From Variovorax sp. OK212 (GTDB lineage Bacteria > Pseudomonadota > Gammaproteobacteria > Burkholderiales > Burkholderiaceae_C): 64,000 nt of DNA. The stretch lies in assembly GCF_900112425.1 (NCBI RefSeq), contig NZ_FOLP01000001.1, positions 1,154,082 through 1,218,081 of the forward strand. Direction: 5' to 3'. The position numbers and the translations under genes were made by a program. The notes under the pieces are model-generated. The model was not told where the DNA came from and did not search any database. It saw nothing but the letters and a program-made list of their open reading frames with translations. Positions 29,429 through 37,102 of this stretch are shown in pieces (the first letter of the stretch is position 1; the number at the start of each line of letters is the position of its first letter).

Positions 29429-29806
29429 TCAGGCCGAAAAGGCCTGCACGGTGCGGATGCCGACCCAGGTGCAGAAGAGCGAACCGCCCAGATGCGCCCC
29501 GGCCGTCAGCATGGCGGTGCCCAGCCGGCCTTCGAGCAGCATGGTCGTCACCTCGGCCGAGAAGCTCGAGAAGGTGGTCAGGCCGCCCAGGAAGCCGGTC
29601 ACCAGTGCCAGCCGCCACACCGGGTCGAGGTCGGGCAGCAGCTGGAAGGCGGCAATGGCCACGCCGATGAGGTAGCCGCCGATCAGGTTGGCGGCCAGCG
29701 TGCCCCAGGGCATGAGGCCGCCCGCGCCGAACCAGAGGGCGAGGCCCCAGCGGGCCAGCGCGCCCACGGAGGCGCCGATGCAGATGGCAAGAATCGGAAG
29801 CAGCAT
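29429..29806 (-). CDS. crcB: fluoride channel/exporter CrcB (Fluc)
   Basis: A 125-residue four-helix membrane protein. Fluc markers are GASVGALARWGLALW, PWGTLAANLIGGYLIGVA (the pore Asn) and VTGFLGGLTTFSSFSAE with the Phe-box and Na+-site TTFS. Forms dual-topology dimers that let F- leave the cell. It starts 10 nt after the stop of the TRAP large permease gene, so it is most likely the distal gene of that operon. No room exists for a fluoride riboswitch in front of it. Followed by the mrp/pha operon. Confidence 0.92.
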   Translation of the reverse strand: MLLPILAICIGASVGALARWGLALWFGAGGLMPWGTLAANLIGGYLIGVAIAAFQLLPDLDPVWRLALVTGFLGGLTTFSSFSAEVTTMLLEGRLGTAMLTAGAHLGGSLFCTWVGIRTVQAFSA

Positions 29807-29816
29807 GCCCCGATTG

Positions 29817-31118
29817 TCAGGGCGCCATCTGCTGCGGCAGCCACGTCACCAGCTGCGGCACGAAGTAGATGATGAGCACCGCCGCCACCATCAGGAAGAA
29901 CATCGGCAGCGTCACGCGCGCGATGTACAGCAGGTCCTTGCCGGTCATGCCTTGCAGCACGAACAGGTTGAAGCCCACCGGCGGCGTGATCTGCGCCATC
30001 TCGACCACCAGCACGATGAAGATGCCGAACCAGACCGGGTCGATGCCCGCCGCGGTCACGGTCGGCATGATCACGCCCATGGTCAGCACCACCATCGAGA
30101 TGCCGTCGAGGAAGCAGCCCAGCACCACATAGAACGCCGCCAGCATCAGGATGAGCTGGAACTTCGACAGGCCGAGCGACCCGATCCACTCCGCAAGGTG
30201 ACGCGGCAGGCCGATGTAGCCCATCGCCAGCGTGAGAAAGGCCGCGCCCGCGAGGATCAGCGCCATCATGCAGTACAGGCGTGTGGCGCCGAGCAGCGCT
30301 TCCTTGAAGCTGTGCCAGGTCAGCGAGCCTTGCGCGCCCGAGATGACCATCGCGCCCACCACGCCCACGGCCGCGGCCTCGGTCGCCGTGGCGATGCCCG
30401 CGTAGATCGAGCCGAGCACCGACAGGATCAGCAGCGCCACCGGGATCAGCGACATCGAGGCCTTGAGCTTTTCCATGAAAGGCAGCTTGGCGTCGGCCGG
30501 CGGCACCTTGTCGGGGTGGCGCAGCGCCCAGAACACGATGTAGCCCGAGAACAGCACCGCGAGCAGGATGCCCGGGATCACGCCCGCGATGAACAGCCGC
30601 GCGATCGACACGTCTGCGCTCACCCCGTAGACGATCATGATGATCGACGGCGGAATCAGCAGGCCGAGCGTGCCGGCGCCGGCCAGCGTGCCGATGACCA
30701 TGTCGTCGGGGTAGCCGCGGCGCTTGAGCTCGGGCAGGCTCATCTTGCCGATGGTGGCGCAGGTGGCCGCGCTCGAACCCGAGACCGCGGCGAACACCGC
30801 GCAGCCCACCACGTTGGTGTGCAGCAGCCGGCCCGGCAGGCTTTGCATCCAGGGCGCGAGGCCCTTGAACATGTCCTGCGACAGCCGCGTGCGGAACAGA
30901 ATCTCGCCCATCCACACGAACAGCGGCAGCGCGGTGAGCGTCCAGCTGGAGGCCGATCCCCAGATGGTCACGGCCATGGCGTCCCCGGCGGCGCGGGACG
31001 AGAAGATCTGCATGGCGATCCATGCCACGCCCGAGAGCGTGAGGCCGATCCACACGCCGCTGCCCAGGATGAGGAACAGCGTGGCGATCAGGAGGCCGGC
31101 AACGGCGATGTCACTCAT
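29817..31118 (-). CDS. dctM: TRAP transporter large permease, DctM family
   Basis: A 433-residue protein with twelve or more hydrophobic segments and the diagnostic DctM motif AGTLGLLIPPSIIMIVYG (about residues 148-165), plus VVEMAQITPPVGFNLFVLQG near the C-terminus. It is the ion-coupled channel of a binding-protein-dependent secondary importer for carboxylates. The start overlaps dctQ by eight bases. The presence of crcB directly behind it is unusual. Confidence 0.93.
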   Translation of the reverse strand: MSDIAVAGLLIATLFLILGSGVWIGLTLSGVAWIAMQIFSSRAAGDAMAVTIWGSASSWTLTALPLFVWMGEILFRTRLSQDMFKGLAPWMQSLPGRLLHTNVVGCAVFAAVSGSSAATCATIGKMSLPELKRRGYPDDMVIGTLAGAGTLGLLIPPSIIMIVYGVSADVSIARLFIAGVIPGILLAVLFSGYIVFWALRHPDKVPPADAKLPFMEKLKASMSLIPVALLILSVLGSIYAGIATATEAAAVGVVGAMVISGAQGSLTWHSFKEALLGATRLYCMMALILAGAAFLTLAMGYIGLPRHLAEWIGSLGLSKFQLILMLAAFYVVLGCFLDGISMVVLTMGVIMPTVTAAGIDPVWFGIFIVLVVEMAQITPPVGFNLFVLQGMTGKDLLYIARVTLPMFFLMVAAVLIIYFVPQLVTWLPQQMAP

Positions 31119-31620
31119 GGCGAAGCGCCTCCGTCTCGGGGGCCTTGGCAGGGCGGCCGCGCCATTCGATCACGAACTCGTCGAGCGAGGCGACCGCGAA
31201 GACGAGGGCGCCGAACGCCATCGACAGCTGCGGGATCCACAGCGGGGTGGCGTCGTTGCCGGTGGAAATGTCGTGGTAGTCGAGCGACTGCCAGACCAGC
31301 CGCACGCTGTACCAGGCGAACAGCAGCGCAAGCAGCGCCGCGGCCGCCATGGCCCAGCGCTCGAGCCAGCGCTGCGCCGCGGGACCGAGGTTCTGCATAA
31401 CCAGCGTCACGCGGATGTGTTCGCCGCGCTTGAGCGTGTGCGCCAGCGCCAGGAAACCCGCGCCGGCCATCAGATAGCCGGCGTAGGCGTCGATGCCCGG
31501 AATGTTGAAGTGAAGCTGGCGGCCGAGGATGGACAGGAGCACCATCACCAGCAGGCCGACCATGAAAAGCGCCGCCAATGCGGCGGCGCTCATGTAGAGA
31601 AGATCAAGCGTCTTGCGCAT
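31111..31620 (-). CDS. dctQ: TRAP transporter small permease, DctQ family
   Basis: A 169-residue protein with four hydrophobic segments and the DctQ pattern GRQLHFNIPGIDAYAGYLM followed by HTLKRGEHIRVTLV. It forms the membrane unit with DctM. It lies 21 nt after dctP and overlaps dctM by eight bases. Cytoplasmic ends are charged; length is normal for the family. Confidence 0.92.
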   Translation of the reverse strand: MRKTLDLLYMSAAALAALFMVGLLVMVLLSILGRQLHFNIPGIDAYAGYLMAGAGFLALAHTLKRGEHIRVTLVMQNLGPAAQRWLERWAMAAAALLALLFAWYSVRLVWQSLDYHDISTGNDATPLWIPQLSMAFGALVFAVASLDEFVIEWRGRPAKAPETEALRHE

Positions 31621-31641
31621 CGGGAGCAGTTCGAGTCCGCC

Positions 31642-32610
31642 TCACATCTTCTTGTAGGCGTCGACCACGGCCTGGCCTTCGGCACCGGCTTTTTCGGTCC
31701 ACTCCTTGATCATGGTGTCGCCGACCTTCTTCATGTCGGCCTTCAGCTGCGCGGAGGGCACGTGCACCGCCATGCCGTTCTTCTTGAGCAGCTCGAGGTA
31801 CTCGATGTTCTTCTTCTTCGACAGGTCCCAGCCACGCTTCTCGGCATCGGCCCCGGCCTTGAGCACCGCGTCCTGCGTGGGCTTGTCGAGCGCGTCGAAG
31901 GCCTTCTTGTTCATGAGCACCGCGTTCTTCGGAAGCCACGCCTGGGTGTCGTAGAAGTTCTTGATGTACTCGTAGGTCTTGGTGTCGTAGCCGGTGGAGC
32001 CCGAGGACATGTACGACTCGATCACGCCGGTGGCCATGGCCTGCGACAGCTCGGCCTGCTGCACCGTGACGGGCTGTGCGCCCACCAGTTCGCCGATGCG
32101 CGCGGTGGCCGGGCTGTACGCGCGCCACTTCACGCCCTTCAGGTCGGCGGCCGATGCGATTTCCTTCTTCACGAAGATGCCCTGGGGCGGCCATGCCACC
32201 GTGTAGAGCAGCACGATGCCTTGCTCGGCGAGCTTCTTCTCGAGCACGGGCTTCTGCGCCTGGTAGAGCTTCCAGGCGGCGTCGTAGCTGTCGGCCAGGA
32301 ACGGGATGCCGTCGGCACCGAACATCTGCCATTCGTTCTGGTAGTTCACCAGCAGGATCTCGCCGAGCTGGGCCTGGCCGCCTTGCACCGCGCGCTTGAT
32401 CTCGGGCGCCTTGAACAGCGAGGCGTTGGAGTGCACGGTGATCTTCAGCTTGCCGCCGCTGCCCTTGTCCACGTCGCTGGCGAACTGCGTGATGTTCTCC
32501 GTGTGGAAGTTGCTCGCCGGGTAGGCGGTGGGCAGGTCCCACTTGGTCTGCGCGAAGGCTGCGGCGCCGAGGGTCAGGCCAGCGAGGGCGATGCCGAACT
32601 TGTGATTCAT
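31642..32610 (-). CDS. dctP: TRAP transporter substrate-binding protein, DctP family
   Basis: A 322-residue periplasmic protein: signal peptide MNHKFGIALAGLTLGAAAFA, then WDLPTAYPASNFHTENITQF. DctP markers include AQLGEILLVNYQNEWQMFG and LKGVKWRAYSPATARIGEL, with the Arg in KWRAYSP corresponding to the carboxylate-binding Arg of the family. ATG 32610 is preceded by GGAGAG; an extension to 32652 has no support. Ligand is probably a carboxylic acid. First gene of dctP-Q-M-crcB. Confidence 0.92.
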   Translation of the reverse strand: MNHKFGIALAGLTLGAAAFAQTKWDLPTAYPASNFHTENITQFASDVDKGSGGKLKITVHSNASLFKAPEIKRAVQGGQAQLGEILLVNYQNEWQMFGADGIPFLADSYDAAWKLYQAQKPVLEKKLAEQGIVLLYTVAWPPQGIFVKKEIASAADLKGVKWRAYSPATARIGELVGAQPVTVQQAELSQAMATGVIESYMSSGSTGYDTKTYEYIKNFYDTQAWLPKNAVLMNKKAFDALDKPTQDAVLKAGADAEKRGWDLSKKKNIEYLELLKKNGMAVHVPSAQLKADMKKVGDTMIKEWTEKAGAEGQAVVDAYKKM

Positions 32611-32622
32611 GGGCTCTCCGGA

Positions 32623-32656
32623 ACGTATGAAAGTGAAAACGAAAATGAGCATACGT
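32623..32656 (-). promoter_or_regulatory. inverted repeat ahead of dctP, candidate operator
   Basis: Perfect 7-bp arms ACGTATG (32623-32629) and CATACGT (32650-32656) separated by 20 nt lie 13-46 nt upstream of the dctP start. The two arms are about 27 nt apart, on roughly the same face of the helix. Position fits an operator at the TRAP promoter; the regulator is unknown and none is encoded beside the operon. Confidence 0.4.
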
Positions 32657-32706
32657 GCAAATTCCGGGCCATCTCTGAGGCATTTCCCTGCCTTGGTGCA
32701 CGCATG

Positions 32707-32731
32707 AAAAAGCCGCCCGAAGGCGGCTTTG
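32707..32731 (-). terminator. intrinsic terminator after comEA-like gene
   Basis: Stem AGCCGCC/GGCGGCT with a short loop (32711-32729). On the minus strand it is followed by TTTTT, and it lies about 24 nt beyond the stop of the ComEA-like gene. It insulates that gene from the TRAP operon promoter. Confidence 0.8.
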
Positions 32732-32754
32732 CTTGGCGTCGATGCGCGGGGAGA

Positions 32755-33075
32755 TCAGGGCTTGGCGGCCTTGCTCGCCTTGGCTTCCTTGGCGGTGCCC
32801 GGTGCCGCGCTGCCGAAGCTCTGGCCGTTGACCGTGAGGCCTTCGGCCGACAGCTTGGCCGCGCTCTTTTCCTTCACGCCCTTCACGCGCTGCATGAGGT
32901 CGGGCCAGTCCTTGAACTCGCCTTCCTTGCGCGCCTCGAGGATGCGCTTGGACATCGACGGGCCCACGCCCTTGATGCCGTCGAGGTCGGCGGCGGTGCC
33001 CTTGTTGACGTCGACGGCCGCGAAGGATGCGACCGCGAACAGCATGGCCGTGGCGGCCAGGATCTTCTTGAACAT
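32755..33075 (-). CDS. small exported ComEA-like helix-hairpin-helix protein
   Basis: A 106-residue protein with signal peptide MFKKILAATAMLFAVASFAA and a mature ComEA/HhH domain: VDVNKGTAADLDGIKGVGPS, then RILEARKEGEFKDWPDLMQR. The second hairpin of ComEA proteins is replaced by a Lys/Ala-rich tail. ComEA relatives bind double-stranded DNA in the periplasm during natural transformation; many short forms like this are unproven. ATG 33075 has GGGAG upstream. Its own terminator follows, so it is monocistronic. Confidence 0.8.
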   Translation of the reverse strand: MFKKILAATAMLFAVASFAAVDVNKGTAADLDGIKGVGPSMSKRILEARKEGEFKDWPDLMQRVKGVKEKSAAKLSAEGLTVNGQSFGSAAPGTAKEAKASKAAKP

Positions 33076-33213
33076 GATTTTTTTACTCCCTGATTTGTTG
33101 ATATGACTGACAGCCGACAAGAACGCCGGCTTGGGCTCAACGGGGGCAGGGAGCAGGGCGTTGACGCGCGAAAGCATGGCCTGCGTTCGCGTGACCATTG
33201 TTCAAAACCGTGA

Positions 33214-34383
33214 TCAAAGTTCCTCGACGCGGCGCGGCGGATAGCTGTCCCAGGCCTGGCAGCCGGGGCAGTGCCAGAAGTACTGGTGCGCCTCGAAACC
33301 GCAGGCGGCGCAGCGGTAGCGCATGAGCGGCCGCGTGGCCTGGTCGAGCGCGCGTTGCACCTGCGGGTGGAACTGCTCGTGCTCGAAGCGCTCGCCCGCC
33401 AGCCAGCGCGAGGCGGCCACCAGCGAGGGCTGCTGCGCCAGGTGCGCGATGTAGCCGTCGCGCGGCGCGGGGTCCGGTGCCTCGGCGGTGGCGCTCGGCG
33501 TACCGCCGAGGGCGATCATGGCCTCGAGCACGTCGATGGAGGGCGACTCGACGTAGCGCCGCTGCAGCAACGCGAGCGCGTCGGCTTCGCGGTGCGCGGC
33601 CACGGCGGCTTGCTGCAGCGTGGCGGCATACAGCGGCAGCGCCAGCGGTGCGGTGTCGCTCAGGGCCACGAGCGTGTCGAAGGCCGCGTTCGCGTCGCCG
33701 TTGCGCAGCTGCAGGTTGGCGGTGTCGATGGCGGGACGCGGTGCCTGCGGCGCCAGGTCGACCGCCGCCACCAGCAGCTTCGCGGCGCCGGGCAGGTCGC
33801 CGGCGGCCACGCGCTCGGTGGCTTGTTCGCACAGGTGGTGCGCGCGGCGCGTGCTGTAGCTGGCCTGGTCGGACTCGTCGAGCTTTTGCGCCACGTCGGC
33901 GGCCTGCGCCCATTCGCGCGAGCGTTCGTAGATGGCCAGCAGCGACAGGCGGGCCTCGTTCTCGTAGCGCGTGCCTTCGAGCTTCTGCAACGCGGCTTCG
34001 GCGCGGTCGAGCAGGCCGGCGCGCAGGAAGTCTTGCGCCAGTGCGTGCTGGGCGCGTTCGCGGTCGCTGCGGCTCAGGTCGCCGCGGCCCAGCAGGTGCT
34101 CGTGCACGCGCACCGCGCGCTGGTACTCGCCGCGGCGGCGAAACAGGTTGCCGAGCGCGAAGTGCAGCTCCTGCGTGTCGGGGTCGTTCTGCACGGCCTC
34201 GATGAAGGCGTCGATGGCCTGGTCCTGCTGCTCGTTGAGCAGGAAGTTGAGGCCGCGGAAGTAGGCCTTGGGCGCCTGGCGGTTCTCCAGCCTGAGTTGC
34301 CGGATGTCGAAGCGCGATGCGAGCCAGCCCAGCACGAAGGCGACGGGCAGGCTGATCAGCAGCCAGCTGGGATCAAAGTCCAT
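33214..34383 (-). CDS. lapB: LapB (YciM), LPS assembly regulator
   Basis: A 389-residue protein: N-terminal membrane anchor (PSWLLISLPVAFVLGWLASR), tandem TPR repeats (about residues 45-330, starting AYFRGLNFLLNEQQDQAIDA) and a C-terminal rubredoxin-like zinc ribbon with CAACGF and WHCPGC. LapB adapts the protease FtsH to LpxC and so sets LPS level. The start lies inside the 3' end of lapA (11-nt overlap); longer in-frame extension to 34563 would read through lapA and is rejected. All zinc-ribbon Cys are present. Confidence 0.9.
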   Translation of the reverse strand: MDFDPSWLLISLPVAFVLGWLASRFDIRQLRLENRQAPKAYFRGLNFLLNEQQDQAIDAFIEAVQNDPDTQELHFALGNLFRRRGEYQRAVRVHEHLLGRGDLSRSDRERAQHALAQDFLRAGLLDRAEAALQKLEGTRYENEARLSLLAIYERSREWAQAADVAQKLDESDQASYSTRRAHHLCEQATERVAAGDLPGAAKLLVAAVDLAPQAPRPAIDTANLQLRNGDANAAFDTLVALSDTAPLALPLYAATLQQAAVAAHREADALALLQRRYVESPSIDVLEAMIALGGTPSATAEAPDPAPRDGYIAHLAQQPSLVAASRWLAGERFEHEQFHPQVQRALDQATRPLMRYRCAACGFEAHQYFWHCPGCQAWDSYPPRRVEEL

Positions 34384-34708
34384 GTTGACGTACGGCGGGA
34401 AGGTCGGTGGCGGTGATGGACGGCGCCGCTGCGGTCGCAGGCGAGGCGGCCAACGGCACGGGTGGCTGGGCTTCGGTGGTGGCCGGCAGCTGCGCCGCGG
34501 CGGCGCGGTGTTTCCACCAGCCGGGCAGCATGCCCAGTGCACCGACGACGAGCCCGCCGGCAAAGGCCGCGAGCACCACGAGCACCAGCGGCGCGCGCCA
34601 GTAGGTGCCGAAGAAGAAGTACACGGTCGCGTCGTGCTGGTTGTTCAGCGCGAAAGCGAAGAGCGTAAAAAAAATGGCTGCCTTGAGCAGCCACAGGAGG
34701 TATTTCAT
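34373..34708 (-). CDS. lapA: LapA-domain (DUF1049) inner-membrane protein
   Basis: A 111-residue protein with two hydrophobic segments, KYLLWLLKAAIFFTLFAFAL and PLVLVVLAAFAGGLVVGALG, separated by the LapA signature NNQHDATVYFFFGTYW. A Pro/Ala-rich cytoplasmic tail follows. LapA accompanies LapB in LPS assembly control. It overlaps lapB and lies 66 nt after ihfB. Confidence 0.87.
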   Translation of the reverse strand: MKYLLWLLKAAIFFTLFAFALNNQHDATVYFFFGTYWRAPLVLVVLAAFAGGLVVGALGMLPGWWKHRAAAAQLPATTEAQPPVPLAASPATAAAPSITATDLPAVRQHGL

Positions 34709-34774
34709 GCACGTTCCCGTTGGCGGGACGATTCTACGTTTGCAGCCATCGGGGCAGCCTTGCCGTCCGTGCCG

Positions 34775-35101
34775 TCAGCCCTTGCGGGCCACGGCTTCCT
34801 TGCCGGCGTCGAGCTCCGCGGTCTTCGCGTCGACGGCTTCGCGCAGCGCCTTGCCGGGCTTGAAGTGCGGCACCCGCTTTTCGGGAATCTGCACGCTCTC
34901 GCCCGAACGCGGGTTGCGGCCGATGCGCGGCGGACGCCGGTTGACCGAGAAGCTGCCGAAGCCACGGATCTCGATGCGGTGTCCGCGCACCAGTGCGTCG
35001 CTCATCGCGTCGAGGATGGTCTTGACGGCGTATTCGGCATCGCGGTGCGTGAGCTGTGCAAAACGCGCTGCGAGTTCTTCGACGAGGTCTGAGCGTGTCA
35101 T
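34775..35101 (-). CDS. ihfB: integration host factor subunit beta
   Basis: A 108-residue DNA-bending protein of the HU/IHF family: [20 protein letters not shown], then the arm [20 protein letters not shown] and [21 protein letters not shown], where the Pro in the arm intercalates into DNA. A short Lys/Ala tail extends past the usual 94-100 residues. It works as a heterodimer with IhfA, which is not in the window. rpsA-ihfB order is widely conserved in proteobacteria; here a terminator stands between them, so ihfB may have its own promoter or depend on read-through. Confidence 0.95.
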   Translation of the reverse strand: MTRSDLVEELAARFAQLTHRDAEYAVKTILDAMSDALVRGHRIEIRGFGSFSVNRRPPRIGRNPRSGESVQIPEKRVPHFKPGKALREAVDAKTAELDAGKEAVARKG

Positions 35102-35122
35102 AGGCCAAACAAAAACGTGGAC

Positions 35123-35162
35123 GAAAAAAAAGACAGAGCGGCCCCAGGGCCTGCTCTGTCTT
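35123..35162 (-). terminator. intrinsic terminator between rpsA and ihfB
   Basis: Stem AAGACAGAGC/GCTCTGTCTT (35130-35139 and 35153-35162) with a GC-rich 13-nt loop; on the minus strand it is followed by a run of eight T. It starts 11 nt after the rpsA stop and sits 22 nt before the ihfB start. Confidence 0.85.
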
Positions 35163-35172
35163 CGGACTCAGC

Positions 35173-36861
35173 TTACTTGTTGTCGCTGTTGTCGAGCTTG
35201 GCGCGTAGCAGGGCGCCCAGGCTCGTCGTGCCCGCGTTCTCGCGTGCCGACTGCTGGCTCAGGCTGGCCATGGCGCCTTGTTCGTCGACCATGTCCTTCT
35301 GCTTGATCGACAGCTGGATGTTGCGGGTCTTGCGATCCACATTCACAACGATGGCGGTGACTTCGTCGCCTTCCTTCAGCACGTTGCGGGCATCTTCCAC
35401 GCGGTCGCGCGAGATTTCCGAAGCACGCAGGTAGCCGATGATGTCTTCGCCGAGGTCGATTTCAGCGCCGCGGGCGTCCACGGTCTTGACCTTGCCGGTC
35501 ACGATCTGGCCCTTGTCGTTCACGGTGGTGAACGTGGTGAACGGGTCGCTGTCGAGTTGCTTGATGCCCAGCGAGATGCGCTCGCGGTCGACATCCACAG
35601 CCAGCACGATCGCTTCGACTTCCTGGCCCTTCTTGTAGTTGCGAACGGCGGTTTCGCCGGCTTCGTTCCACGAGAGGTCCGAGAGGTGAACCAGGCCGTC
35701 GATGCCGGCAGCCAGACCCACGAACACGCCGAAGTCGGTGATCGACTTGATCGGGCCCTTGACGCGGTCGCCACGCTTCGTGTTCTGAGCGAACTCTTGC
35801 CACGGGTTGGCCTTGCACTGCTTCATGCCCAGGCTGATGCGGCGCTTGTCTTCGTCGATTTCCAGGACCATGACTTCGACTTCATCGCCCAGCGAGACGA
35901 TCTTGTTCGGAGCGATGTTCTTGTTGGTCCAGTCCATTTCGGAGACGTGCACCAGGCCTTCGATGCCGGGTTCGAGTTCGACGAACGCGCCGTAGTCGGC
36001 AATGTTCGTGACCTTGCCGAACAGGCGGGTCGATTGCGGGTAGCGGCGCGAAACGCCCATCCACGGGTCGTCACCCATTTGCTTCAGACCCAGCGAGACA
36101 CGGTTCTTTTCGGTGTCGAACTTGAGGATCTTGGCGGTGATTTCCTGGCCGGCCTGAACGACTTCGCTCGGGTGGCGAACACGGCGCCATGCCATGTCGG
36201 TGATGTGCAGCAGGCCGTCGATGCCGCCGAGGTCCACGAACGCACCGTATTCGGTGATGTTCTTGACCACGCCGCGCACGACTGCGCCTTCCTTCAGCGT
36301 TTCCATCAGCTTGGCGCGTTCTTCGCCCATGCTGGCTTCGACCACGGCACGGCGCGACAGCACGACGTTGTTGCGCTTGCGGTCGAGCTTGATGACCTTG
36401 AATTCGAGGGTCTTGTTCTCGTACGGGGTCAGGTCCTTGATCGGACGCGTGTCGATCAGCGAGCCCGGCAGGAACGCGCGGATGCCGTTGACCAGGACGG
36501 TCAGGCCGCCCTTGACCTTGCCGCTGGTGGTGCCGGTGACGAAGTCGCCCGATTCCAGCGCCTTCTCCAGGGCGAGCCACGAAGCCAGACGCTTGGCGGT
36601 GTCGCGCGAGAGGATGGTGTCGCCGTAGCCGTTTTCAACGCTGCCGATGGCAACGGAAACGAAGTCGCCGGCCTGAACTTCGAGTTCGCCCTTGTCGTTC
36701 TTGAACTCTTCGATCGGCACATACGCTTCGGACTTCAGACCGGCGTTGACGACGACGTGGTTGTGTTCGACACGCACGACTTCGGCCGTGATGACCTCGC
36801 CGGTGCGCATTTCGGAACGCTTCAGGGACTCTTCGAACAGATCGGCAAAAGATTCAGACAT
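35173..36861 (-). CDS. rpsA: 30S ribosomal protein S1
   Basis: A 562-residue protein with six S1 RNA-binding repeats. The first two bind the ribosome ([20 protein letters not shown] at the N-terminus), and repeats 3-6 are marked by [60 protein letters not shown] and [20 protein letters not shown]. It delivers mRNA to the 30S subunit. Preceded by a 241-nt leader rich in inverted repeats. Codon use is less GC3-biased than in its neighbours, as usual for highly expressed genes. Confidence 0.97.
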   Translation of the reverse strand: MSESFADLFEESLKRSEMRTGEVITAEVVRVEHNHVVVNAGLKSEAYVPIEEFKNDKGELEVQAGDFVSVAIGSVENGYGDTILSRDTAKRLASWLALEKALESGDFVTGTTSGKVKGGLTVLVNGIRAFLPGSLIDTRPIKDLTPYENKTLEFKVIKLDRKRNNVVLSRRAVVEASMGEERAKLMETLKEGAVVRGVVKNITEYGAFVDLGGIDGLLHITDMAWRRVRHPSEVVQAGQEITAKILKFDTEKNRVSLGLKQMGDDPWMGVSRRYPQSTRLFGKVTNIADYGAFVELEPGIEGLVHVSEMDWTNKNIAPNKIVSLGDEVEVMVLEIDEDKRRISLGMKQCKANPWQEFAQNTKRGDRVKGPIKSITDFGVFVGLAAGIDGLVHLSDLSWNEAGETAVRNYKKGQEVEAIVLAVDVDRERISLGIKQLDSDPFTTFTTVNDKGQIVTGKVKTVDARGAEIDLGEDIIGYLRASEISRDRVEDARNVLKEGDEVTAIVVNVDRKTRNIQLSIKQKDMVDEQGAMASLSQQSARENAGTTSLGALLRAKLDNSDNK

Positions 36862-37102
36862 TTATGGTTCCTTCCGTCAGGCAGGGTTGGCAGGCGCTCT
36901 TGCGAAATTGCGTGCGGCTGCTGTGGGTCTGTAGACGGCGGTTTGGTGGGCGTGAGCCCGGGTTCGTTGAACAACCAGCAGGCCGGTGCGCTGTCGCGCG
37001 AAGAGAGCCTGCTGGAGCGGTATGCACCCGCTGAACATCTTTGGATGTTCCGTCGGGCGCCAGCTTTTCAAGCGGACCTGAAAAGCTGTCACTTCCAACC
37101 GT
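36862..37102 (-). promoter_or_regulatory. structured leader of rpsA with four perfect hairpins
   Basis: In transcript order (falling coordinates): a 10-bp palindrome overlapping the aroA-cmk stop (CCGTTCAAGC/GCTTGAACGG, 37099-37120), AGCTTTTCA/TGAAAAGCT (37062-37087), GAACATC/GATGTTC (37033-37050) and CCAGCAGGC/GCCTGCTGG (36975-37015). A small GGGC/GCCC hairpin is at 36948-36959. None has a T-run, so they are not terminators. A folded leader of this kind would suit S1 autoregulation of its own translation, as known for E. coli rpsA, but this is inference. Confidence 0.55.

Noticed and set aside
26412..29675. Very long antisense reading frame over phaAB on the plus strand
   Set aside because: His/Gln/Arg-rich nonsense opposite a clear antiporter gene; typical high-GC shadow frame.
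29807..29816. Fluoride riboswitch ahead of crcB
   Set aside because: Only 10 nt lie between dctM and crcB, far too little for the aptamer.
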